This document shows, piece after piece, positions 36,202 to 45,540 of a DNA stretch of 64,000 nt. The position numbers were made by a program, and so were the translations under genes. The stretch covers positions 274,810 to 338,809 of the forward strand of contig NZ_LWDV01000007.1 in the NCBI RefSeq assembly GCF_001693735.1. The letters are read 5' to 3'. Origin of the DNA: Orenia metallireducens. GTDB lineage: Bacteria > Bacillota > Halanaerobiia > Halobacteroidales > Halobacteroidaceae. The notes below the pieces were generated by a model. That model was not told the origin of the DNA, did no database searches, and saw nothing but the letters and a program-made list of their open reading frames with translations. The number at the start of each line of letters is the position of its first letter. The stretch's first letter is position 1.

Positions 36202-39200
36202 CTATTTATGTTCAATATATCCAATACCTTGACAATAATCCAGAAGTCTTCTTATATATTCTGAATCAATTTTAGGCCAAACAAAACCTGCCTTCTCTAA
36301 AGCCTTCACAGTAAACGTAGTATCCATCTTTTCTTGAGTACCTTCTTCAATAAAGTTATGAACACCAGCTGCTAGATCGTTAAATAATGTACTTAACTCT
36401 CTTTCAAAATCAGAATTTTTAATTCGATTAGAAATCAAATTATAAAATTCTTGGTCATCTACTTCTTCTATCAAATAACCTGCTTTATTAATGCCACTAA
36501 TGAACTCTCTCATAGGAATCAAATTGGCATTCATCATATGGAAGTTATATCCTATAGACTCTTCCCATAAAATCAACTTGACCATAGCTTCGCTACATGT
36601 ATCTACTGCCGTAAAGTCACTTCTATAATCCATATAAGAACTTGGTGCTTTAGCAAGAGAAATTAAACCTTTAGTATTGTTATAGAATCTATTTTCAATG
36701 ATATTCTCTTGGAAGTGTCCATCTTCATATCTCCCAACTAAAAGACCAATTCTGTAAATGGAAGCCTTTAATCCCTTATTTCTAGCTTGATATACTACTC
36801 TTTCTGCCTCAAATTTACTCTTACTATAAACATCAGTCATAAAGTTCTGCCCAATATTAAAGTCACTTTCTTTAAATTTTCCTTTTCTACCCCCTTCACC
36901 GACGATGCTTATAGTGGAGGTATGATGAAACTTTTTCTCTTTACCCACCAAACAGAAGTCTACCAATCTTTGAGTACCAAAGACATTAATATTTGCAAAC
37001 TGTTCATACTTTCCATAATGCCTTACATCTGCTGCAGAATTGATAACTGTATCAATCTTATTAGCTAATTCTTGATAAAGCTCATCTTCAATTCCTAAGT
37101 TATCCTTAGTTAAATCCCCTTTAATAGCAATAATTCTATTATCTAAATATCTATCTAGTTTTTCACCAAAATAAAAATTTAACCTCTTCTTTAATCTAAG
37201 CCTAGGTTTATCATCATTCTTATCCCTTAACAAACAATAAATAGTTGCATCAGTTTCAGTAATAAGGTCTCTTAATACATGAGAACCTAAAAAACCAGTA
37301 GCACCTGCTAATAATATATTCTCTGGATTAGCCTTAGTAATAGATAATTTATCAAAAGCTGCCAAATCATATTCTTCCATTGAAACTTCCTCTAAGTTGT
37401 CTTCTAAAGAGACTGAAACCTCCTCTAAAGCAGACATTACTTCTTCTAAACCTCTCTCTTTTATCTGTTCAATCTTCTCTGCTAACTCCTCAATTGTTGG
37501 TGTGGAATAAATCTCTCCAATAGGAATTAAAACCTCACACTCCAATTGAATCAGCTGCATCATTTGTATTACTGATAATGAACTTCCACCTAAATCTAAA
37601 AAGCTATCCCTGATTCCTATCTTATCTATTTTCAATATTTTCGCCCAAATTTCAACTAACTTCTTCTCTAATTGGGTACGTGGAGCCATATATTTTACTC
37701 CAGTATCTATCTCTGCATTAGGCTCTGGCAATGCTTTTCTATCTACCTTACCATTATGGTTAAGAGGCATTTGATTTAGCTGGATAAAGTATGATGGAAT
37801 CATATAAGTTGGAATCTTCTTCTCTAAATAAGAACGAATCTCTTTAATACTTAATTCTTTCTCCTTAATAGGTATAATATAAGCAACTAAACGTTTATCT
37901 CCAGAACCAAAATCCTTGGCTAATACTACAACCTCTTTAATTTCAGGGTGCTTTAGTAGAGCAGACTCTATCTCACCTAACTCTATTCTAAAACCTCTAA
38001 TTTTAACCTGATGGTCTATTCTACCTAAATATTCCATATCACCATTACTTAGTAATCTGGCTAAATCTCCTGACCTATATAATCTCTCATCTGGATTATA
38101 TGGATTAGTAACAAACTTCTCATTAGTCAGCTCTTCTCGATTTAAATAACCTCTGGTTACTCCCTCACCACCAACACATAACTCTCCTGGTACTCCTATT
38201 GGCTGTAATTTCAGATTTTCATCCATAATATAAGTAGTTAATGTTGGAATTGCTTGACCTATATTACTTACCCCTAGCTCTATCTCCTTCATTGTTATCT
38301 CTTTAAAGGTAACATGAACTGTTGTCTCTGTAATTCCATACATATTGATTAACTTAGTTGCTGGGTACTTCTCTTTCCACTCCTGTAACCTTAATGGGCT
38401 TAATGCTTCCCCACCAAAGATTACATATTTTAAGTTTAAGTCTTTATCTTCATGGGTTAGTTCTTCATTGATTAGATTATAAAAGGCAGATGGAGTCTGA
38501 TTTAATACAGTTACCTGTTGGTGATTTAATAAATCTCTAAATTTCTTAGTATCCCTTGCTATACTCTTAGATACTAAAACTAATTTACCACCATATAATA
38601 AAGCTCCATACATCTCCCAGACTGAAAAGTCAAAACAATAGGAATGGAACATAGTCCAAACATCATTACTGTTAAAATCAAATTGAAATTTATCATTAAA
38701 TAACAATCTAACTAAATTTCTATGCTCTACCATTACCCCTTTAGGCTTACCAGTAGTTCCTGAGGTATAGATAATATAAGCTAAATCATTGGGATTATTT
38801 ATATTTTCTAGATTGCTACTATCACCCTGATAGATACTCTTATCATCTAGATAGACTCTTTCTTGGTTAAAGTCTACTACATCTTTTAAGTTACTGGTAG
38901 TTAACAAGATAGCTGTCCCACTATCTGCTAAAATATAATCTATTCTATCCTGAGGATAAGTAGGATCAATTGGTACATAAGCTCCCCCTGCTTTCAGAAT
39001 TGCCATAATACTAATTATCATCTCTAAAGAATCTTCGACCAATATTCCTACTAAATTATCTGGTCTTACTCCTTTAGCCCTTAGTCTTCTAGCCAGTTGG
39101 TTTGATTTTCGATTCAATTCTTGATAGGTTAATTCTTTATCCTCAAATACTACTGCAATACTCTCTTTATTATTATCTACCTGCTCTTCAAAGATTTGCT

Positions 39201-42200
39201 GGATTGTCTTCTGCTGTGGATAATCAGCTTGAGTATCATTGAATTTACTTAATAATTCTTCTTTTTCTTTATCAGATATCATCTCTATTTCTGACAACTT
39301 AATCTCTGGATTCTCTACAACCTCTTTGATGATATTAATTAAGTGATTAGAGAAACGCTCTATAGTCTCTTGCTTAAATAAGTCAGTACAATACTGTAAA
39401 TCAAATTTAATTCCTTCTTCTTTTTCTACCCCTTCTAACAATATATCAGCCTTGGCATTATTATATCTAAAATCAATAGGTGTTACATCCAAACCACCAA
39501 ATTGCATCTTTTCTAAATTAATACTCTGTAAGACAAAGGCTACATCAAAAAGAGGATGTCTACCTAAATCTCTTTTAATATCCAACTCATCAACTAAATC
39601 TGCTAGTTGATAATCTAAATTCTCATAAGCCTTTAATGCTTTATCTTTTACTTCACTTAGAAACTCTCTAAAGCTTTTATTAGCACTAGGATGATTTCTT
39701 AAAGCAAGAGTATTTACAAACATTCCAAATATATTCTCTAAATCAATATGAGGTCTTCCAAACATAGGAGAACCAACTATAATATCTTCATCACCTGTGT
39801 ATTTGTATAATAAAGTATTATAAATAGCAAGTAAACCCATATATAAGGTTGTATTATTCTCCTTTACTAGCTCTTTTAATTTATTACTTATATCTTTATC
39901 AAGAGTAAAGGTAATATTTTCTCCTTCATAACTTTTAACCTTTGGTCTTGGATAATCAGTTGGCAGATTAAGTATAGGTACTTTACCTTCAAATTCATTC
40001 AACCAATACTCTTTCTGTCTCTCTATTAAGTCATTATTATCAAGTTGTTTTCTTTGCCATACTGCATAGTCTTTATAAGTCTTCTCTAAAGGTTCTAATT
40101 CCTCACCTTCATATAACTTCTTAATCTCTTCTATCATAATCTCTAAAGAAGCACCATCCATCATAATATGATGAAGAACAATTAAAAGATAATATCTATC
40201 TTCTTCAACCTTGACTAAAGTTACTCTTAATAATGGCGCCTTACTTAAATCAAAGGCACTTCCTAATTCCTCTAATACCTCTTCAATCTCATCTTCATCT
40301 CTTTTAATATAATTAATCTTAAAAGGAACAGTTTCATGTATTTTTTGCATAAATTGACCATTAACAACTTCAAATCCTGTTCTTAAAGATTCATGCCTCT
40401 TTATCAACTGATCAAAAATTTCTTCTAATTTATTAATATTAACCTTTCCTTCTATTAACAGACCAAAAGGTTCATTATAGTTTGTACTAGCTGGATCCAA
40501 TTCTGTCTCTATCATTATCCTCTCTTGAGCTGACGATAATGGATAGTATTCTCTTTCTTCTACCTGTTCTATTCCAACCTTGTCAACTTTCTCAGCCATT
40601 TCTATGTATTCAGCCAGTTGTTTTATCTGGGATCTTTGACTAATCTCTTTTAAAGAGACCTCAACACTCAACTCTTGGTAAATTCGATTAGAAAGGCTTA
40701 TCAACTTTAATGAATTTCCTCCTAGAGCAAAGAGGTCATCATTCATCCCAATCTTCTCTATTCCTAATATACTTTCACAAATTCTAATTAGTTCTTTCTC
40801 CATCTCACTTTCTGGTGCTAAATACTCTACCCCTGTATCTAAGGTTCCATCAGGTTCAGGTAATCTCTTTCTGTCTATCTTACCATTTTGGGTAAGTGGC
40901 ATTTGTTCTAACTGAACAAAATAAGCAGGAATCATATAATCAGGTAAATCTTCAGCCAAAAATTCTCTTAATTCAGCTATTGTAAACTCTTTATTTCCAG
41001 TTATATATCCACATAAGTAACTTACACTCCCATTTTCCCCTTTAGCTATAACTATTGCTTCCTTAATAGCAGGGTGCTCTAATAATTTACTCTGTATCTC
41101 ACCCAACTCAATTCTAAATCCTCTAATTTTAACCTGATGGTCTATCCTTCCAATAAACTCTACATTTCCATCACCTAACATTCTTACTAAATCTCCTGTA
41201 CGATACATCTTTCCTTCACCAAAAGGATTATCAACAAAAACTTCAGCGGTCTTTTCTGGTCTATTTAAATATCCCTTAGCCAAACCATCACCAGCTATAC
41301 ATAACTCCCCTGGCACTCCTATTGGCTGTAAGTTATTATTCTTGTCCAAAACATAAAGTTCTGTATTAGCCAAAGGACTTCCAATTGGTATATTGTCAGC
41401 CTTCTCATCAATTTCATTAATATAATAATAAGTAGCATAAACTGTAGTCTCTGTTGGTCCATAAACATGAATTAACTTTTCTTTTCCTAAATAATCTAAT
41501 GCCTTTCTAGCATGAGGTACAGATATTCTCTCTCCTCCAAAGAGAATCTTTCTAACACCTTTTAGTGCCTCTAAGTTATTATCTACTAGGACATTAAATA
41601 AAGCTGTTGTTACAAAAAAGATTGTTATTTCTTCCTCTTTAATTAAATTAGACAGCTTATTTATCTCTAATAAGTTATCTTTACTTACCATTACTAATTT
41701 AGCACCATTTAGCAAAGCTCCGTAAATATCAAATGTAGAACCATCAAAAGCATAATTAGATAATTGGAGTATTCTATCTTCAGAATTAATATCAATGTAA
41801 TTAGTATTCTTAACTACCCTACTGATATTATAATGCATAGTTAAAATCCCTTTAGGTTTTCCTGTAGTTCCTGAGGTATAAACCATATAAACAATATCAT
41901 CAGGGCTATTTATATTCTCTAAATTAGATTTATCCCCTTGATACAGATTAATATCAGTTATATCTATAACCTCTCCAGTATAATCTATCTGATCTATTAA
42001 CTGAGTATGCCCTACTAAAATTTGAACTTGACTATCTTCTAACATATAGTCTATTCTATCTTTTGGATAATTGGGTTCTATTGGAAGATAGGTTGCACCT
42101 GACTTTATAATTCCCCAAATTCCAACCATCATATCTAAAGAACGTTCTACCATCAAACCTACAACTTTACCTGCTTTTACTCCTCTTGCTCTTAAGCTTC

Positions 42201-43098
42201 TAGCTAGTTGATTAGCTCTTTCATTCAATTCTAAATATGTTAATTGCTTATCTCCTAACTTTACAGCTACTTGATTAGGATTTTTAGCAACCTGCTTCTC
42301 AAATATCTCTTGTAAAGTTTCATCCTTTGGAAAATCAGTTACTGTATCATTAAACTCATAAAGTAATTTGTTCTTTTCTTCTTCTGAAATAACTTCAATT
42401 TGACCTAAAATAGTTTCAGGTTCTTCTACAATTATTGTTAAAATATTTTTAAAATGCTCTGATAATCTTTCTATTGTTTCTTCTTTAAATAAGTTTACAT
42501 TATAATTAATATTAAATTCAACTTTATTCCCTACTTCTCTTCCTAAGAATAAAATATCTATCTCAAACATTGTTGCTAGTATATCTTCAAGGTCAGCTAT
42601 GTTACTATTCAAAGAAAAAATAGTACTGAATATCCTTTCACCTTCATCTAAAGCCAATTCTTCAATTAAACAATCTAACTGGTAATCTTTATTATCATAA
42701 GCCTCAGCTTTATTTTTCTGTACTTCTAGTAAAAATTCTTTGAAATTCTTACTTTCTTTGGGGTTACTTCTCAAAGGTAATAACCTATCTTCATCTGATA
42801 AATTATTATTAACAGGCAAACCTATTACTATATCATCTTGACCTGTATACTTATACAATAAAATATTATAAGCTGCAATCAATAAATCGACTAACTTAAC
42901 CTTATAAAGCTCACTTAAAGAATTTAATTTAGTTACTAGTTCTTGATTTAATGTAAAATTACTAACTGCAAATTCAGAGTTTGATTCTGCTCTCATCTTA
43001 TAATCTGTTGGCAAATTAAGTGTTGGAATCTCCTCCTTAAATCTATTCAACCAATATTCTTTTTGTGCTTTCATTTGATTTTCTAATACGTCTTTCAT
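36202..43098 (-). CDS. Nonribosomal peptide synthetase, half C-A-PCP-C-A-PCP-reductase
   Basis: 2298 residues from the ATG at 43098 (AAGGAGGG ahead). Domains: C-terminal half of a condensation domain (about 10-240, no HHxxxDG); A1 (about 250-745, YTSGTTGKPKG); PCP1 (LGGNS, Ser near 796); full C domain with HHIMMDG (976-982); A2 (about 1300-1790); PCP2 (LGGSS); and terminal thioester reductase (about 1925-2298). The reductase has GATGFLG at 1932-1938 and Y-S-K-S-K catalytic Tyr/Lys at 2091/2095. Aligned by hand to GrsA, the A1 pocket reads D-G-F-F-L-G-V-V-Y-K (recalled Ile code) and A2 reads D-F-W-N-I-G-M-V-H-K (recalled Thr code). Reductive release should give an Ile-Thr aldehyde, which can cyclise. 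An Sfp-type enzyme is encoded 1 kb upstream. No transport or tailoring gene adjoins. Confidence 0.93.
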   Translation of the reverse strand: MKDVLENQMKAQKEYWLNRFKEEIPTLNLPTDYKMRAESNSEFAVSNFTLNQELVTKLNSLSELYKVKLVDLLIAAYNILLYKYTGQDDIVIGLPVNNNLSDEDRLLPLRSNPKESKNFKEFLLEVQKNKAEAYDNKDYQLDCLIEELALDEGERIFSTIFSLNSNIADLEDILATMFEIDILFLGREVGNKVEFNINYNVNLFKEETIERLSEHFKNILTIIVEEPETILGQIEVISEEEKNKLLYEFNDTVTDFPKDETLQEIFEKQVAKNPNQVAVKLGDKQLTYLELNERANQLARSLRARGVKAGKVVGLMVERSLDMMVGIWGIIKSGATYLPIEPNYPKDRIDYMLEDSQVQILVGHTQLIDQIDYTGEVIDITDINLYQGDKSNLENINSPDDIVYMVYTSGTTGKPKGILTMHYNISRVVKNTNYIDINSEDRILQLSNYAFDGSTFDIYGALLNGAKLVMVSKDNLLEINKLSNLIKEEEITIFFVTTALFNVLVDNNLEALKGVRKILFGGERISVPHARKALDYLGKEKLIHVYGPTETTVYATYYYINEIDEKADNIPIGSPLANTELYVLDKNNNLQPIGVPGELCIAGDGLAKGYLNRPEKTAEVFVDNPFGEGKMYRTGDLVRMLGDGNVEFIGRIDHQVKIRGFRIELGEIQSKLLEHPAIKEAIVIAKGENGSVSYLCGYITGNKEFTIAELREFLAEDLPDYMIPAYFVQLEQMPLTQNGKIDRKRLPEPDGTLDTGVEYLAPESEMEKELIRICESILGIEKIGMNDDLFALGGNSLKLISLSNRIYQELSVEVSLKEISQRSQIKQLAEYIEMAEKVDKVGIEQVEEREYYPLSSAQERIMIETELDPASTNYNEPFGLLIEGKVNINKLEEIFDQLIKRHESLRTGFEVVNGQFMQKIHETVPFKINYIKRDEDEIEEVLEELGSAFDLSKAPLLRVTLVKVEEDRYYLLIVLHHIMMDGASLEIMIEEIKKLYEGEELEPLEKTYKDYAVWQRKQLDNNDLIERQKEYWLNEFEGKVPILNLPTDYPRPKVKSYEGENITFTLDKDISNKLKELVKENNTTLYMGLLAIYNTLLYKYTGDEDIIVGSPMFGRPHIDLENIFGMFVNTLALRNHPSANKSFREFLSEVKDKALKAYENLDYQLADLVDELDIKRDLGRHPLFDVAFVLQSINLEKMQFGGLDVTPIDFRYNNAKADILLEGVEKEEGIKFDLQYCTDLFKQETIERFSNHLINIIKEVVENPEIKLSEIEMISDKEKEELLSKFNDTQADYPQQKTIQQIFEEQVDNNKESIAVVFEDKELTYQELNRKSNQLARRLRAKGVRPDNLVGILVEDSLEMIISIMAILKAGGAYVPIDPTYPQDRIDYILADSGTAILLTTSNLKDVVDFNQERVYLDDKSIYQGDSSNLENINNPNDLAYIIYTSGTTGKPKGVMVEHRNLVRLLFNDKFQFDFNSNDVWTMFHSYCFDFSVWEMYGALLYGGKLVLVSKSIARDTKKFRDLLNHQQVTVLNQTPSAFYNLINEELTHEDKDLNLKYVIFGGEALSPLRLQEWKEKYPATKLINMYGITETTVHVTFKEITMKEIELGVSNIGQAIPTLTTYIMDENLKLQPIGVPGELCVGGEGVTRGYLNREELTNEKFVTNPYNPDERLYRSGDLARLLSNGDMEYLGRIDHQVKIRGFRIELGEIESALLKHPEIKEVVVLAKDFGSGDKRLVAYIIPIKEKELSIKEIRSYLEKKIPTYMIPSYFIQLNQMPLNHNGKVDRKALPEPNAEIDTGVKYMAPRTQLEKKLVEIWAKILKIDKIGIRDSFLDLGGSSLSVIQMMQLIQLECEVLIPIGEIYSTPTIEELAEKIEQIKERGLEEVMSALEEVSVSLEDNLEEVSMEEYDLAAFDKLSITKANPENILLAGATGFLGSHVLRDLITETDATIYCLLRDKNDDKPRLRLKKRLNFYFGEKLDRYLDNRIIAIKGDLTKDNLGIEDELYQELANKIDTVINSAADVRHYGKYEQFANINVFGTQRLVDFCLVGKEKKFHHTSTISIVGEGGRKGKFKESDFNIGQNFMTDVYSKSKFEAERVVYQARNKGLKASIYRIGLLVGRYEDGHFQENIIENRFYNNTKGLISLAKAPSSYMDYRSDFTAVDTCSEAMVKLILWEESIGYNFHMMNANLIPMREFISGINKAGYLIEEVDDQEFYNLISNRIKNSDFERELSTLFNDLAAGVHNFIEEGTQEKMDTTFTVKALEKAGFVWPKIDSEYIRRLLDYCQGIGYIEHK

Positions 43099-43482
43099 TT
43101 TTGTAGCAACCCTCCTTAATTTGTACATTGTTCAAGTTTTAATAAATATAGTAGTCGTTCACTAAATATCTAATATCTTCAATAAAAGATACTTTAGTGA
43201 CTATATCCTCGAATCTATTATATTTTAACTACTAATAATTATATAATTCTGCCATTGATTTCAAAACTCCTTCTTTATTTACATAAGAATATGGTTTTAT
43301 TACTATTATTTTATAATATGAGTTCAATCCTTAATTTTCTTATTTTACTAAAATCATATTTTTAATGGATATTCTACAAGGATATCTTTATTTGGTGTAG
43401 AATAGTGTAAATAGGATATAAATTTACATAACTATCATCATATTAAAAATATATCCTTAAACTAATCAATGGAGGGAAATCT
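43099..43482. other. Intergenic region between the divergent NRPS and NTF2-like genes
   Basis: 384 bp holding the start regions of both genes. On the minus strand TTGAAA and TATAAT (near 43237-43263) could promote the NRPS, though the spacer is only 15 bp. An inverted repeat TTCTACA-N17-TGTAGAA lies at 43373-43403, upstream of the NTF2-like gene. No trace of the missing N-terminal half of the first C domain is seen. Confidence 0.4.
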
Positions 43483-43884
43483 ATGAATGATCAGAAGAGA
43501 GATTTGGCTATTTCTAAAGTTAATCAATTTCTAGATGCACTAAAAGAAGGTGATTTAGATGGTATGAAATCAACACTACACTCAGAGGAATTCGAATGTT
43601 TAGAAAGAGGTGAAAAACTGGCAGACACTAGAAAAGACTTTATCAAAATATTTGAACATGAATTTAAGGCAGGATTAGAGTTATATAAAATAGAACTTGT
43701 AGACAAAGAAATTTCAGTATTAGATTCTGATAACAATATTAAAATTAAGGGAAGACAAGTTCATGATGTAAAAGACCCAGGTAAAACACGTGAAATACAG
43801 GAATTTATCTTTGCCTATGAATTAAAAAATATTAATGAAGAATGGTATATTAATAAGGTAATTATAGATGATATTGAAGATTAA
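43483..43884 (+). CDS. Probable NTF2-like/SnoaL-fold protein
   Basis: 133 residues, soluble. It opens with a helical segment (AISKVNQFLDALKEGDLDGM) followed by strands (IELVDKEISVL, IKIKGRQVHDV, IQEFIFAYELKNINEEWYIN). This is the typical layout of NTF2-like cone folds (helix, then KLx-D-G-W-x-I last strand). No catalytic residues can be named. GGAGGG ribosome binding site. Divergent from the NRPS; a role in that pathway is possible but unsupported. Confidence 0.6.
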   Translation: MNDQKRDLAISKVNQFLDALKEGDLDGMKSTLHSEEFECLERGEKLADTRKDFIKIFEHEFKAGLELYKIELVDKEISVLDSDNNIKIKGRQVHDVKDPGKTREIQEFIFAYELKNINEEWYINKVIIDDIED

Positions 43885-43950
43885 TAAGTATATAGTCTGA
43901 CTATATGAAGAGTATATCTAAAATAGAATAGAATTTAATTTAATTAGATT

Positions 43951-44027
43951 AACTTTAGCCTGAGTTTGAGTCTAAGTAACTTCCAAGACCAATTTTTAAT
44001 GGTTAACTTAAACTCAAACTCAAACCT
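43951..44027. repeat. Hairpin of GAGTTTGAGTCTAAG words between convergent genes
   Basis: Left arm CCTGAGTTTGAGTCTAAGTA (43959-43978) and right arm ACTTAAACTCAAACTCAAAC (44006-44025) are near reverse complements. It separates the convergent NTF2-like and Sfp genes and probably ends both transcripts. Confidence 0.6.
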
Positions 44028-44032
44028 ATAAC

Positions 44033-44719
44033 TTATATATGCTCTTTAAAATCATTGATAATTTCATTTACTGATGAAATTATCAACTCATCTTCCTGCA
44101 ACTTACCCTTGACACAGCTAGCCATTTTATAATCTCTATCAATTTTATATTTTTTAAAAGTATATAAGCCACTTCTATTTTGATCTTCTAAAAAGATATT
44201 CTTATCACGATCAATTATTGTAAATTGATTTAATGGTATTGATAAGCCCATACCAACTGCTTTTATATAACTCTCTTTTAAGGTCCATAAATTATAAAAA
44301 TAACTCAATTGATTATTTTTAGTCATTAATTCCTCATATTCTTTCTTTGAAAAAAATCTTTTAGCTATATTTAAATCAATTGCTTTGACTTCTTCTATAT
44401 CTACACCAACTTCTCTTTCACTTATAGCACATACTACCCATCTTCTAGAATGCGATATGTTAAAATAAAGATTATCATAACCTTTCAAAAATGGTTTACC
44501 ATAATTATTATTTTCAAAGATAATTTGATTATTCTTTAAATCTAGCTTCTCACAAACTAGCTTTCTGACTAAAATTTCTCCTATTATGCTATGATAAATA
44601 TCTTCTTGCCTTAAAAATCTGCTGATTTTATCCTTCCTTTTTTCAGAGAGATAAGGAATTAAGCTTTTTAATCTAAAATCATCTATCTCTTCCTGTTTGA
44701 CCGCATAAACCTCCAACAT
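44033..44719 (-). CDS. Sfp-type 4'-phosphopantetheinyl transferase
   Basis: 228 residues. Family motifs: NISHSRRWVVCAI, GVDIEEVKAIDLNIAKRFF (metal-binding Asp and Glu) and NLWTLKESYIKAVGMGL (W-x-x-K-E-x-x-x-K). It loads phosphopantetheine onto carrier domains. With the NRPS gene less than 1 kb away, its PCPs are the likely substrates. It is separate from AcpS at 20367. Confidence 0.93.
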   Translation of the reverse strand: MLEVYAVKQEEIDDFRLKSLIPYLSEKRKDKISRFLRQEDIYHSIIGEILVRKLVCEKLDLKNNQIIFENNNYGKPFLKGYDNLYFNISHSRRWVVCAISEREVGVDIEEVKAIDLNIAKRFFSKKEYEELMTKNNQLSYFYNLWTLKESYIKAVGMGLSIPLNQFTIIDRDKNIFLEDQNRSGLYTFKKYKIDRDYKMASCVKGKLQEDELIISSVNEIINDFKEHI

Positions 44720-44746
44720 AATCTCTCAGCTAATCCCCCTTATGAT

Positions 44747-45499
44747 TTATATAACTGTATTCTTTAAAATACCAATCTCTTCAATCTTTACTTCTAATTC
44801 ATCTTTTACCTCTACACTACCTACCCCTGGAGGAGTTCCAGTAGCTATTATATCACCAGGCTTTAATGTCATTACTTGAGAGATAAAGCTGACTAACTCC
44901 TTAACTGAGAATATCATTTGATTAGTATTAGAGTCTTGTTTTATCTTCCCATTATGAATTAATTGAATTCCCAAATTATTAGGATCTAAATCAGTTGCTA
45001 TTGCTGGTCCTAAAGGAGCAAATCCATCAAAGGACTTAGCTCTAGTCCATTGCCCATCTCTATTTTGCAAATCTCTAGCTGTAATATCATTAAAACAAGT
45101 ATATCCTAAAATATGGTTCTCAACCTCTTTAGGACTTAAATCTTTAATCTCATTTTTGATTACAATAGCCAATTCTGCCTCGTAATCCACCTGTCTACTA
45201 ATCTTAGGATATTTAATCTTCTTATTTGGTCCATTTAGAGCAGTTGCTGGCTTCATAAAGATAACCGGCTCTTTAGGAAGTTCCATATTCATCTCTTTGG
45301 CATGGTCTTTATAATTAAGACCTACACATATTATCTTACTAGGATTACATGGTGCAAGTAATTCAATATTCACTAAGCGGTGGAAAATATTAGTTTTCTG
45401 ATAATCCCCAAAAATATCTCCTTCAAGCTCTTGTACATTATCATCCTCTAAGATACCATATTTAACCTTTTTTTCTGCTTTAAATCTAACAAATTTCAT
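44747..45499 (-). CDS. Fumarylacetoacetate hydrolase family protein
   Basis: 250 residues, one FAH domain (about 50-250): ICVGLNYKDHAKEMN, EPVIFMKPATALNGPN, metal ligands in VDYEAELAIVI and DITARDLQNRDGQWTRAKSFDGFAPLGP, ending GDIIATGTPPGVG. Typical of small hydrolase/decarboxylase/isomerase members that act on 2-keto acids such as acylpyruvates or oxaloacetate; the exact substrate is not clear. The ATG at 45499 is used, because an upstream GTG overlaps its AGGTG ribosome binding site. 27 bp upstream of the Sfp gene, so possibly in one operon with it. Confidence 0.88.
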   Translation of the reverse strand: MKFVRFKAEKKVKYGILEDDNVQELEGDIFGDYQKTNIFHRLVNIELLAPCNPSKIICVGLNYKDHAKEMNMELPKEPVIFMKPATALNGPNKKIKYPKISRQVDYEAELAIVIKNEIKDLSPKEVENHILGYTCFNDITARDLQNRDGQWTRAKSFDGFAPLGPAIATDLDPNNLGIQLIHNGKIKQDSNTNQMIFSVKELVSFISQVMTLKPGDIIATGTPPGVGSVEVKDELEVKIEEIGILKNTVI

Positions 45500-45540
45500 T
45501 CTACTCACCTACTTTTATTTATTTTAAATTTAAGTTTATA

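Noticed and set aside
36787-37068. 93-codon plus-strand frame inside the NRPS gene
   Set aside because: Antisense to the conserved reductase domain, with no ribosome binding site or family resemblance.
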